Below are positions 8,158-15,668 of a stretch of DNA of 64,000 nt, piece by piece. The position numbers and the translations under genes were made by a program. Within the stretch, counting starts at the first letter, position 1, and the number at the start of each line of letters is the position of its first letter. The notes under the pieces were generated by a model that saw only the letters and a program-made list of their open reading frames with translations, was not told where the DNA came from and searched no databases. The stretch is taken from positions 5,332,001 through 5,396,000 of the forward strand of contig NZ_CP192063.1 of the NCBI RefSeq assembly GCF_050942425.1, given 5' to 3'. Source of the DNA: Actinoallomurus sp050942425. Lineage in GTDB: Bacteria; Actinomycetota; Actinomycetes; Streptosporangiales; Streptosporangiaceae.

Positions 8158-8217
8158 GCCAAGCATGTGGCGGGACTGAAGAGACAAGCATCTATCGGGA
8201 CACAAGCCGGGCTGCTG
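8158..8217. repeat. Diverged IS481-type right-end relic
   Basis: The sequence runs GGGACTGAAGAGACAAGCAT, CTATCGGGACACAAGCCGGG and CTGCTG. It aligns along its full length with the right end of the intact elements (about 15607-15667), with scattered substitutions. The match includes the AGCCGGGCT(A/G)CTG stretch just outside the ACA tip. Confidence 0.65.
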
Positions 8218-8318
8218 GGCGTACAACCATCGGTTGATGGGAGACGTTTCGTTATCGGACACATGTGCGCGAAGATCGAAGCACTCGACGAGCGCACCAA
8301 GGATCTCTGATCACGGGC

Positions 8319-9179
8319 TCAGGAACCGACGCCAACGGCGTGCATGAAACCGAGCGTCACGAGTCTTTCTGACAGGTAGAGTTGTTCGGCCGGTGTGCCG
8401 ACGGAGGCTTGAAGGACCTTATGGCCGGCACCGTTCGCTCGGCCCCAGGCCATCGAGGCGCGCCACAGGTTCCGTCCATGACCGCGGCTCCGGTAGCCCG
8501 GATGGACGGCGAAGTACTGGGGCGGCTGGATAATGGCACCGGTCGAGTCGGTCATTGTCGCCAGTGGACCAATGGCACCTACGATGCGATCATCCTGCAC
8601 CGCAACCAGGACAGGCCCGTCGTCGATTCCGGCTTGCATCCGTTGGTAGAGGAAGGCGAAGCCCTCAGGGCCGATCTCCTCAGTGAACGCCGGGAAGGTA
8701 GAAGCGTACGGGCAATCCTTCAGGCTCATCACCGCCCCGGAGTCACCCGGTTCCTGATCTTCGAAGGTCTTGAGCATCAAGCGCGTGCGTGCGCCCTCGC
8801 CCATGTCGTCGAACCAGATGAGACGGCCAGTCGCCGCGCCATAGGTAATCATCCATGTTCGGGACCACTCGCTCGCATGACCGACATCGGGCTCGCCGTG
8901 CCCGTAGTAGTGGATTTTGAGCACGCCGCGCCCACGAGTCGACAGTGTCGGAATCACCGTGAGTTCGGGCCGGTGGATGATCTCTTGTGTGATCACCCGT
9001 TCGTCTTTCGTTGAGGACCAGCGCCGGTCTTTGTTGTAGGGCAGGAAATGGCCTGTGTGAGCGACTGACGCCACCGCGTCGAAAAGTTCTGCGGATAGGG
9101 CCTGTGGTCTGACCGGTCCGAGCGTAGGGACGTACGGAACGGAAATCGCCGAGCTGAGCCAGTCCCACCGGAATCTCAC
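8319..9179 (-). CDS. GNAT-family N-acetyltransferase
   Basis: The C-terminal half of this 286-aa protein (about residues 160-286) is a GNAT fold, with VAVQDDRIVGAIGPLA, then YFAVHPGYRSRGHGRNLW, the acetyl-CoA-binding loop (R-S-R-G-H-G-R). The N-terminal half is not a family I recognise. A good -10 box, TATACT (9187-9192 on this strand), lies six bases before the GTG at 9179, which suggests a leaderless transcript; an ATG at 9206 would lie upstream of that promoter. It is downstream of the radical SAM/peptide genes but separated by hairpins. It could acetylate the modified peptide or give self-protection; this is inference. Confidence 0.65.
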   Translation of the reverse strand: MRFRWDWLSSAISVPYVPTLGPVRPQALSAELFDAVASVAHTGHFLPYNKDRRWSSTKDERVITQEIIHRPELTVIPTLSTRGRGVLKIHYYGHGEPDVGHASEWSRTWMITYGAATGRLIWFDDMGEGARTRLMLKTFEDQEPGDSGAVMSLKDCPYASTFPAFTEEIGPEGFAFLYQRMQAGIDDGPVLVAVQDDRIVGAIGPLATMTDSTGAIIQPPQYFAVHPGYRSRGHGRNLWRASMAWGRANGAGHKVLQASVGTPAEQLYLSERLVTLGFMHAVGVGS

Positions 9180-9210
9180 GCAACTAGTATAACGAAAGTC
9201 ACACATGAAA

Positions 9211-9243
9211 CAGGCTCCGACCTAAAAGCCGGAGCCTGCTTTG
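9211..9243 (-). terminator. Hairpin terminator after the 42-aa peptide gene
   Basis: CAGGCTCCG and CGGAGCCTG form a nine-base-pair stem with a loop of about ten bases, just downstream of the peptide stop codon. A second small hairpin (TGATC-GAAA-GATCA, 9242-9255) overlaps that stop. The U-tract is weak. It separates the peptide operon from the acetyltransferase gene. Confidence 0.55.
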
Positions 9244-9252
9244 ATCTTTCGA

Positions 9253-9381
9253 TCAGAATGGGTTGTCGTCACCTGCGCTGCATGAGCGCAGGTTGCCGTC
9301 CGACAGTGCGTCGATGTCGTCCAGGAACGTGATCTCATCGCCCGACATGGGCGGCGCCGGCTGGAGCAGGTCCACGGTCAT
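9253..9381 (-). CDS. 42-aa peptide, candidate radical-SAM RiPP precursor
   Basis: This small gene starts at ATG 9381, overlapping the radical SAM stop (ATGA), with an exceptionally strong ribosome site (GAGAGGAGGAAAA). The peptide has an acidic leader-like part (EITFLDDIDALSDGN) and a short C-terminal segment, LRSCSAGDDNPF, with a single Cys and a terminal Phe. Precursors of radical-SAM RiPPs are typically short, acidic peptides encoded next to a SPASM enzyme; that is family knowledge. Which residue is modified cannot be told; the Cys, the Asp pair and the Phe are candidates. The family is not one I recognise. Confidence 0.7.
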   Translation of the reverse strand: MTVDLLQPAPPMSGDEITFLDDIDALSDGNLRSCSAGDDNPF

Positions 9382-10520
9382 TTTTCCTCCTCTCTGGGCT
9401 CTCGGTGCTGGCAGTAGGCCGCCAGCGGTGCCTTGGCCTTGCGGTAGAGCTGGACGAGCGGCATGCATGTGCCGCAGGTGCCCTGGAGTTGGCAGCCCGA
9501 GCAGCCGCCTTGACGTAGAAGTAGCCGATCGGCGATCGAGCCCAGCCGTGCCAAGCCTTCGACGCCTTCCTCCATGAGAGGGACGTTCGGGTCGCGTCCC
9601 ACCTTGCAGATACTCGCCTTGCCGAACGGGTCGACGTGGAAGAAGGTGTGACCGGCGTTGCAGCCCTTGAACACCTGGCGTTTGCGCAGGTGTTCCTTGG
9701 ACTGTGACGGCAGCGTTTCGGCACCGCCGTAGATCGTCGGCACCATGTTGACGTACTCGTCCATCGGGATGCCCAGGCGGTCGGCGAGGGCACGCATCTG
9801 GTCGACCTCGTGGGCGTTGTGCTTGGTGACGATCATGCTGAGTGCGAGGGGGAGACCCGCCTCGTGCCCGGCGTGCAGTCCCTTCATGAACAGGCGGTAC
9901 GCGCCCTTGCGCCGGGTCAGCCCGTCGTAACTCTCTTCGGTCGCGCCGTACACGCTGAGCGTGATGCGGTGCGGGCGGCACGTGGTGAGCAGGTCGAGGA
10001 CTTTTGGATTGAACAGCCGGGACCCGTTGGACAGGAGAGTTAACATCATGCCCAGCTCATAGGCGCGCTGGTAGACCTCGCGGAACAGGCGGTCGATCAT
10101 CGGTTCGCCGCCGGTGAGCTGGAGCCAGAGGACACCTGCGTCACGCAGGATATAAAGCAACCGTTCGCGGTCTGGCCATTCCAGGCCCTCGAATTTCTTC
10201 CGGCCGAGATAGCAGTGTTCGCAGTCGTAATTGCAGCCGAGGTTCAGTTCGTAGGACGCTCGGCCATATCCGTATCCGCTGTCCATGCGGATGAGGGTGG
10301 TCTCCCGCAGTGGGCGGTCAGAGATGTCGATGCTCCATGCGTTACGGGCCGATTCGGTGAGCCAGGCCGGTGCGGAACTGTCGGCCTTCGTGATCTCCTC
10401 ATATCTTGCTTGAGAGATCTTGATTCCGTTCGGCTTGCCTGGGCGAAGTATGACGTGGCTGCCGAGGAAGGGACTGACGATCAGTTCGTGCATGATGCCT
10501 CTTCTTGGAGTCGCGTTCAT
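9378..10520 (-). CDS. Radical SAM/SPASM-type peptide-modifying enzyme
   Basis: The 380-aa protein has the radical SAM cluster motif CNYDCEHC (Cx3Cx2C) near residue 96, a GGEP motif, and a Cys-rich C-terminal region (C at FKGC, SIC, GGCSGC, GTCGTC, YC) typical of SPASM or twitch domains that hold auxiliary Fe-S clusters. Such enzymes install thioether, C-C or C-O crosslinks in peptides. The ATG at 10520 overlaps the stop of the preceding gene (TGATG); the ATG at 10493 has the better ribosome site (AAGAAGAGG) and may be the real start. Its stop overlaps the start of the 42-aa peptide gene, its probable substrate. Confidence 0.85.
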   Translation of the reverse strand: MNATPRRGIMHELIVSPFLGSHVILRPGKPNGIKISQARYEEITKADSSAPAWLTESARNAWSIDISDRPLRETTLIRMDSGYGYGRASYELNLGCNYDCEHCYLGRKKFEGLEWPDRERLLYILRDAGVLWLQLTGGEPMIDRLFREVYQRAYELGMMLTLLSNGSRLFNPKVLDLLTTCRPHRITLSVYGATEESYDGLTRRKGAYRLFMKGLHAGHEAGLPLALSMIVTKHNAHEVDQMRALADRLGIPMDEYVNMVPTIYGGAETLPSQSKEHLRKRQVFKGCNAGHTFFHVDPFGKASICKVGRDPNVPLMEEGVEGLARLGSIADRLLLRQGGCSGCQLQGTCGTCMPLVQLYRKAKAPLAAYCQHREPREEEK

Positions 10521-10840
10521 CAGCGGACCATGTGCTTTGGGCGGGCTGCTGGCCGGGAGGGTTCGGAGCGCTCACCAGGTGAGCCGCGTCCCTGGTTGTG
10601 GTGTTGGGGAGGGCGCGTCGTCCGCCGGGCCGGGGCGTTCGTGTGCTCCTTGCGGAGGTAGTTCTCGGCCTTGGCCATACGAATGGCCAGGCGATCCGGA
10701 TCGGTGTCGTAGATCCAGAAGGCGTTACGCAGATGCCCTGGAAGCGCCACCAGCATCAGGTACCGCTGGTCGGGCAGCACGATCCATCCAGGGTGATCTG
10801 CCATGAGATCGGACGCCACGGCGTCCAGGTCACGCGTCAT
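10520..10840 (-). CDS. Hypothetical protein upstream of the radical SAM gene
   Basis: This 106-aa protein begins at ATG 10840 after GGAGG. Its first 75 residues look like a compact alpha/beta domain (HPGWIVLPDQRYLMLVALPG, then HLRNAFWIYDTDPDRLAIRM); the tail is a basic, low-complexity stretch. It overlaps the preceding gene by 11 bases and touches the radical SAM gene, so it is in the same operon. It could be a leader-recognition or helper protein, but I see no diagnostic motif. Confidence 0.6.
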   Translation of the reverse strand: MTRDLDAVASDLMADHPGWIVLPDQRYLMLVALPGHLRNAFWIYDTDPDRLAIRMAKAENYLRKEHTNAPARRTTRPPQHHNQGRGSPGERSEPSRPAARPKHMVR

Positions 10841-11144
10841 GCCGTCGCACCTCCGCCGTCAGGGCGGTACGAACCGCCGGCGCTCCCGTGCGGGTCCAGG
10901 CATGCGCGGCGATGGCAGCAGCCGCCCCAGCCGGATCCGTCACCGGGTGGCTGCCAGCCCTCGAATCCCAGCCGAAGTAGTCACCCGTCACCGCGATCAC
11001 GACGACAAGCCGCCCCGTGGCTGAGTGGATGAAGGCGGCCGGCACCGCGTCACTCATTCCGACCTGAAAGCCGAAGCCGGCCAGTTCTCGCGCCAGATCG
11101 GCTAGGAGGCGTATCTCTCGCTTGTGCTGTTCCGCGCTGTCCAC
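10830..11144 (-). CDS. Hypothetical protein, first clear gene of the radical SAM operon
   Basis: The protein is about 104 aa from GTG 11144 (AGAAGGG upstream), or 126 aa from an in-frame GTG at 11210. It starts with a helix (HKREIRLLADLARELAGFGF) followed by strands (AAFIHSATGRLVVVIAVTGDYFGW) and a further helix. I do not recognise it. Overlap with the next gene supports operon membership. A possible small gene on the same strand lies just upstream (11258-11422). Confidence 0.55.
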   Translation of the reverse strand: MDSAEQHKREIRLLADLARELAGFGFQVGMSDAVPAAFIHSATGRLVVVIAVTGDYFGWDSRAGSHPVTDPAGAAAAIAAHAWTRTGAPAVRTALTAEVRRHDA

Positions 11145-11257
11145 CGAAGCACCCTTCTGGTTGGACGCGGGACCGGTGGCGGAGGCGTTGAAGGTGTGGA
11201 TCGACGCCACCGGTCCCGCAGCTCATCACGTCACCCAAGTCGACGCGTCTGGCCGGC

Positions 11258-11422
11258 TTAGGCAGACCGTTCGGCCCGCATACTCGGCGACGAGGTCACC
11301 CGCCGGGCGATCTCGGCGAGCAACGCTTGACGTTCGGACTCTGTCAAGCCCGTTGTTGTCCTCTTCCGTGCCTGCTTATTGCGTGCCTGGTCAATCGACG
11401 CGACCTGTCCCGAACTCCGCAT
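11258..11422 (-). CDS. Possible small basic protein, 54 aa
   Basis: The reading frame from ATG 11422 gives a lysine/arginine-rich N-terminus (QARNKQARKRTTTG) followed by an amphipathic helix (LTESERQALLAEIARRV). The composition looks like a real small protein, but there is no convincing ribosome site. It lies in the gap between divergent units, on the strand of the radical SAM operon. Confidence 0.35.
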   Translation of the reverse strand: MRSSGQVASIDQARNKQARKRTTTGLTESERQALLAEIARRVTSSPSMRAERSA

Positions 11423-11480
11423 GCGAACAAGGTGGCCGACGGCGCCCGGCAAACCCATTCCCTAGCGTCATGCCCTGCGG

Positions 11481-11500
11481 ATATACCTCGCCTGGGTATA
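11481..11500. promoter_or_regulatory. Promoter and inverted repeat upstream of the HTH regulator
   Basis: ATATACC and GGGTATA face each other across six bases. The right arm carries a TATACGAT -10-like box about 30 bases before the regulator's ATG. A dyad overlapping the -10 fits autoregulation. Confidence 0.4.
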
Positions 11501-11533
11501 CGATCGGGGCCTGAAGGCGCAGCGGGAGGTGCG

Positions 11534-13057
11534 ATGTCAGGCGGCGTAGTCGCTCCTGTCAATGTGCCGGACTCACTGTGGAGCCGGTCCGAGATGACCA
11601 CGGCCCTCGAAGTGGCACGATCTTCAGGGGACGTTGGTCCGCTTCTGAAACTCGTGGCCCAGTACGCCGGAGCCTCTCAGACCCAACTGGCGGTCGCGTT
11701 GGAGACGACCCAGGGCAAGATCAGCAAGTACATCAACAGCCTCGTTCGCGTTGAGAAGCTGGAGATGTACCAGCGCATCGCCGAAGGCATCGGGATGCCC
11801 GACCATGCGCGGATGTCCCTCGGCCTCGCGCCACGGTCTGTCTCTTCGCATCCGTTGCCCTCCACTCCTCGTCCAGCCACCCAGTCGGAAGCTGTCCAGT
11901 CAGATCGGCCGAACACGCCCGAGGCGGGCGGAACGGCAGCAATAGCGACAACAGCCATGCAAGGCTTGACAGCGGAGATTACGAATCTCGTACTTACCGG
12001 TCTCACTGGTGGCGCTGAACCTGGCCAAGACGCTGACCGCGACGCGGGACGATCGTTCGCGTTGCTCCGTGACTGGTGCAGAGATCAGGACAGGCTCCCT
12101 CCGGGCGTCCTTCACTTCTCACCGGGTCGTCTCAGTCTTGAGCAGCTCAGACAGCTAGAGATCACTGCTGATGCCTTCCGCGCCTGGGATCACCAGTTCG
12201 GCGGGGGCTTGCGACGCAAGGCGGTCATCGGCCAGCTCAGCGAGGTCTCTGACCTGCTCGACGAGCCCCAGCCCAGCGCTATAACCCGTCGGCTCCTAGG
12301 CATAACCGCCCGTTTGGCGATCACCGCCGCACAGATGTCCGACGACACTGGTCACCGAAGCGAGGCCTTCCGGTACCTGGGGCTCGCGCTCAAGGCGGCC
12401 AAAGAGGCCGGCAATCATTCGCTCGGAGCCCGTGTCGCCAACTCGATGGCCCGCAAACATCTGCAGTCCGGCGTCGACGGGCAAGGCGTAGCGCTACAGC
12501 TTGTACAACAGACAAGAACATCGCTCGGTCAGCGCCTCGGCCCCGACACGACTGCCTTGCTGATAACCACTGAGGCATGGATCCACGCGCACCACGGTGC
12601 CGACACCGCGGTCCATCGGACCCTCGAAGAGGCCGCCCAACTCGTCTCCCAACAGGGCAGCACCGCCGGACTCTTCGGCGTGGCGGAGCTCGCGGGGGTG
12701 GCGGGGGCTTGCTTTGAGGTTCTGGCGAAGAGCAACCAGGCGAAGGCAGTGCATTACCTCGCTGAGTCCGAGCGTCGAATCAACGAAGCGCTCAACTTGC
12801 GCGACGGACTGTACGTCCGCAGTCGTGCCCTCGACTTCGTCGGGCTCGCCAACGTCCATCTCGCGCAGGGCGAGGTGGAACAGGCATGCCAGGATGCCCG
12901 GACGGCGATTGATCTAGCCGCTGGGCTCCGCTCCCCCCGAGTCACGAAGCGTCTCCACGCGTTCGCTGTCGGAGCGCTCGAACTTCATCCGGACGAGGAT
13001 GGGGTATGGGAACTGGCCGAGTATGTCCGCGCCAAGCTTCCCGTAGTCTCGATGTAG
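11534..13057 (+). CDS. HTH transcriptional regulator with TPR-like C-terminal region
   Basis: The 507-aa protein has an XRE-type helix-turn-helix (about residues 30-85: YAGASQTQLAVALETTQGKI, then SKYIN), a Pro/Ser-rich linker, and a long all-helical C-terminal part with repeated Ala/Leu pairs (TPR-like, residues 200-507). This build is common in actinomycete regulators that sense peptides or small signals. The start at ATG 11534 has GGGAGG upstream. It is divergent from the radical SAM operon, with a dyad in its promoter, and is followed by a NUDIX gene. It is the likely local regulator. Confidence 0.75.
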   Translation: MSGGVVAPVNVPDSLWSRSEMTTALEVARSSGDVGPLLKLVAQYAGASQTQLAVALETTQGKISKYINSLVRVEKLEMYQRIAEGIGMPDHARMSLGLAPRSVSSHPLPSTPRPATQSEAVQSDRPNTPEAGGTAAIATTAMQGLTAEITNLVLTGLTGGAEPGQDADRDAGRSFALLRDWCRDQDRLPPGVLHFSPGRLSLEQLRQLEITADAFRAWDHQFGGGLRRKAVIGQLSEVSDLLDEPQPSAITRRLLGITARLAITAAQMSDDTGHRSEAFRYLGLALKAAKEAGNHSLGARVANSMARKHLQSGVDGQGVALQLVQQTRTSLGQRLGPDTTALLITTEAWIHAHHGADTAVHRTLEEAAQLVSQQGSTAGLFGVAELAGVAGACFEVLAKSNQAKAVHYLAESERRINEALNLRDGLYVRSRALDFVGLANVHLAQGEVEQACQDARTAIDLAAGLRSPRVTKRLHAFAVGALELHPDEDGVWELAEYVRAKLPVVSM

Positions 13058-13108
13058 ATCGATCCTTGCCCGCATCCCACGAGACCGTTCAACAGAAGGA
13101 GCGCCGAC

Positions 13109-13642
13109 ATGGAGTGGACGATCCACGGACGCCGGGCCATCTACGAAAGCCCGTGGATCAGCCTTGACCTCGTCGATGTCGAGCTACCTGACGGCCAGCG
13201 GTTCGAGCAGCATGTAGTCCGCATGGCGCGTCCTGTGGCGGGAGCCGTCGTCGTTGACGATCAGCACCGTGCCCTCCTCATGTGGAGACACCGGCACGTG
13301 ACCGACACATGGGGGTGGGAGATCCCGACCGGCCGCATCGACGAAGGTGAATCGCCGGAGGAGGCCGCACGCCGGGAGGTCGAAGAGGAGACCGGCTGGC
13401 GCCCAGGCTCCTTGCAACTGATCGTCGCTTCCCAGCCGTCCAACGGCTCCATCAACACCGAGCACTATCTGTACCGTGCGGACGGCGCGCAACACATCGG
13501 CCCGCCGACCGACATCACCGAAGCCGAACGCATCGAGTGGATTCCGCTGTCCGAGATCCGGTCCCGAATCGCAAAGGGCGAGATCGTCAGCGGCCCAACA
13601 TTGATCGCCTTGCTCCACGTCCTGTCCGAAGCAACAGCCTGA
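13109..13642 (+). CDS. NUDIX hydrolase
   Basis: The 177-aa protein carries a complete Nudix box (GRIDEGESPEEAARREVEEE, then TGW), matching Gx5Ex7REUxEExGU. Such enzymes hydrolyse nucleoside diphosphates linked to another group; ADP-sugar or NADH-type substrates are common for this short class. Start ATG 13109 follows AGAAGGAG. It sits 51 bp after the HTH regulator and is probably co-transcribed with it. No further genes intervene before the IS elements. Confidence 0.85.
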   Translation: MEWTIHGRRAIYESPWISLDLVDVELPDGQRFEQHVVRMARPVAGAVVVDDQHRALLMWRHRHVTDTWGWEIPTGRIDEGESPEEAARREVEEETGWRPGSLQLIVASQPSNGSINTEHYLYRADGAQHIGPPTDITEAERIEWIPLSEIRSRIAKGEIVSGPTLIALLHVLSEATA

Positions 13643-13672
13643 CCGACCAGCAACCGGCGGAACAGACGAGCC

Positions 13673-13687
13673 AGCCGGGCTACTGAG
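13673..13687. repeat. 15-bp repeat at the left IS481 junction
   Basis: AGCCGGGCTACTGAG occurs here, at 15654-15668 and at 17635-17649, at each outer edge and at the joint of the two tandem elements. It behaves like a long target duplication shared by the pair. Confidence 0.6.
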
Positions 13688-15653
13688 TGTCTAGTCCCAC
13701 CTGATGCTTGACAGTTCTGTCCCGGCTGATGCTTGACGGGTGGGCTAGGAACCATGGCCGGCCTTGCGGGGCCGGTGGGCTTTGGTGTTCCGCACCGGAG
13801 TGGTCGTGGTCCGCCGGATGGTGCGGGTGTCATCGGTGCCCAGGTCGATGGTGAAGACGGTCTCGGCGACGTGGACGGTGATGGTCTGACCGGCGTGCAG
13901 TCGCCCCAGGGCGATCTTCTGGCCGCAGACCATGATGACGCCGGTGTTGCTGGCCCGCCGCTGGACCGTGACCGGCCCGTCCGCCGGTGCCGGGGGCGGA
14001 CCGGCCGGGCGGGCTCCCCGCAGCCGCCGAACCTGCTCGGCCGTGAAGGGGTTCGGGCGGGTGCGCAGCAGCTCGCGGGTGTCAGGGTCGAAGAACATCA
14101 GCGTCGTGGCGTCGATGCGGATGCTCACCCGGCGTCCCGCCAGGATCTCAGCGGCCAGGACCAGGCGCCCGGCCAGGCCGACGTTGCCGTCCTTGCTGAC
14201 GGTGCGGTCGACCTCGACCGCTTCCCCGTGTTCGGGGTTGGGCAAGGGCGGTGGCCCGGCCTTGCGGGCACCTGCGGCCCGCAGCGCGGTCAGATCGGCC
14301 GCCGACAGGTGTGAGCGGACGCTCTTGAGCCGGGTTCCGGCGGCGAGCAGGTGGATGACGTCGGCATCGGCCCAGAACGTCACCGTCATGCCCGCGCGGG
14401 CCGGTCCGAGCCAGAACTGCTTGCCGGCCAGGGCCATGTTCCCGCTGGCGGGCACGACCCGTTCGAACTCGATCGCCTCTCCATCCCAGACCCGTGGAAC
14501 GAGCGCTTCGGCGACCGTCTGTTCCGCAGGAGCCGGCGGTGGCGTCGGCTGCTGGTCGCCGACGGTGGCCAGGCGGATCGGCGCGGGCAGCCGCAGCGGC
14601 AGCACGTCTTGTTCGGCCTGGGTGCGGGCGGTGCTGAACCGCTCGACCGGGGTGGCCATGTTCAGGGCCTGATGGGGGCGGCTGCTGTTGTATTCGCCCA
14701 CCCAGCCGGTGACGGCGGCCTGGGCTGCGGCCAGATCGGGGAACGGGACGGCCTCATCCAGCAGCTCACGGCGCAGACTCCCGTGGAACCGCTCGATCTT
14801 GCCGGTCGTGGTCGGAGACCGGGGCTGGGTGAGGCGGTGGACGATGCCGTTGTCCCGGCAGATCCGATCGAACAACACCTCACCGCCATGCCCGAACCGG
14901 TCGGTGAACTGCTTGCCATTGTCCGTGAGCACCTCTTCGGGCACCCCAAAGGCACCCAGCGCGTTCGCGAACGCCAGGCACACCGCCCGCCCCGTCGCCC
15001 GCTTGACGACCGAGGCGATCACGCAGAACCGGGAGTGGTCATCGACCCCGGTCACGACCTTGCACTCGGTGCCATCGGTGAGGAACACACCGCCGACGAT
15101 GTCCATCTGCCAAAGCGCCATCGGCTCGTCCCGCTCCCACCGGCGGAACTCCCGGCGGCTGCCCCGACGCTTGCCCGGCTCGATCAGCCCATGGCGCACC
15201 AGGGCCCGATACACGCTCATTCGTGAGGGCACCGGGTCGACTCCCAGGCGGCCGAGTTCGTGGACCAGGCGGACCGGGCCCCACCGCGGATGCTTGCGCC
15301 GCAGCTCACACACCACCACTTCGACCTCGGCCGCCAGCTGATGCGGGCACGAGACCGGCCGCTTCGACCGGTCCATCAACCCCGCCAGCCCCGCGTCCTG
15401 ATACCGGCGCAGCCACGAGTGGACACTCTGCCGCGAGACCCCGAACCGGGCCGCGACCTCGGTCACCGACACCCCCGCCTGCACCTGCAACACCGCCCGA
15501 TACCGCTGCTCGACAACGGACAACTCCACCAGGGCCAATCCCGGCCTCCCACCGCGCGAAGTCCGCAAACGAACACGCGACAGCAAAACCGATCAGGCAC
15601 CCGTCAAGCATCTGGTGGGACTGAAGTGACAAGCATCTACCGGGATACGACAA
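13688..15653 (-). mobile_element. IS481-type element, tandem copy 1
   Basis: The element is about 1.97 kb. The left end starts TGTCTAGTCCCACCTGATGC and the right end, read inward, starts TGTCGTATCCCGGTAGATGC. Each end holds two copies of a (T/A)GATGCTTG(A/T)C core, giving nested inverted repeats of about 50 bp. A single transposase gene fills the body. The next copy starts 15 bp beyond the right end, at a period of exactly 1,981 bp. Confidence 0.85.
13745..15586 (-). CDS. IS481-type transposase with triple C-terminal repeat, copy 1
   Basis: The 613-aa transposase (about 594 aa if it starts at the GTG near 15529) has an N-terminal helix-turn-helix (VTEVAARFGVSRQSVHSWLR), an rve catalytic core with D (LWQMDIVGG), D (LTDNGKQF) and E (GKIERFHGS), and a long C-terminal part. 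That part holds three tandem units of about 50 residues, each beginning V-x-R-x3-x2-G-N/V (FERVVPASGNMALAGKQFWL; VDRTVSKDGNVGLAGRLVLA; VQRRASNTGVIMVCGQKIAL). Ordinary IS481 transposases are about 300-400 aa, so the repeats are an addition, perhaps for end binding. Confidence 0.85.
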   Translation of the reverse strand: MLSRVRLRTSRGGRPGLALVELSVVEQRYRAVLQVQAGVSVTEVAARFGVSRQSVHSWLRRYQDAGLAGLMDRSKRPVSCPHQLAAEVEVVVCELRRKHPRWGPVRLVHELGRLGVDPVPSRMSVYRALVRHGLIEPGKRRGSRREFRRWERDEPMALWQMDIVGGVFLTDGTECKVVTGVDDHSRFCVIASVVKRATGRAVCLAFANALGAFGVPEEVLTDNGKQFTDRFGHGGEVLFDRICRDNGIVHRLTQPRSPTTTGKIERFHGSLRRELLDEAVPFPDLAAAQAAVTGWVGEYNSSRPHQALNMATPVERFSTARTQAEQDVLPLRLPAPIRLATVGDQQPTPPPAPAEQTVAEALVPRVWDGEAIEFERVVPASGNMALAGKQFWLGPARAGMTVTFWADADVIHLLAAGTRLKSVRSHLSAADLTALRAAGARKAGPPPLPNPEHGEAVEVDRTVSKDGNVGLAGRLVLAAEILAGRRVSIRIDATTLMFFDPDTRELLRTRPNPFTAEQVRRLRGARPAGPPPAPADGPVTVQRRASNTGVIMVCGQKIALGRLHAGQTITVHVAETVFTIDLGTDDTRTIRRTTTTPVRNTKAHRPRKAGHGS

Positions 15654-15668
15654 AGCCGGGCTACTGAG
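15654..15668. repeat. 15-bp repeat at the joint between tandem IS481 copies
   Basis: This is the second occurrence of AGCCGGGCTACTGAG, sitting between the right end of copy 1 and the left end of copy 2. Confidence 0.6.

Noticed and set aside
9253..9981. A 242-codon frame covering the 42-aa peptide
   Set aside because: Its first 200 codons are an out-of-frame reading of the radical SAM gene; only the last 42 codons have their own ribosome site.
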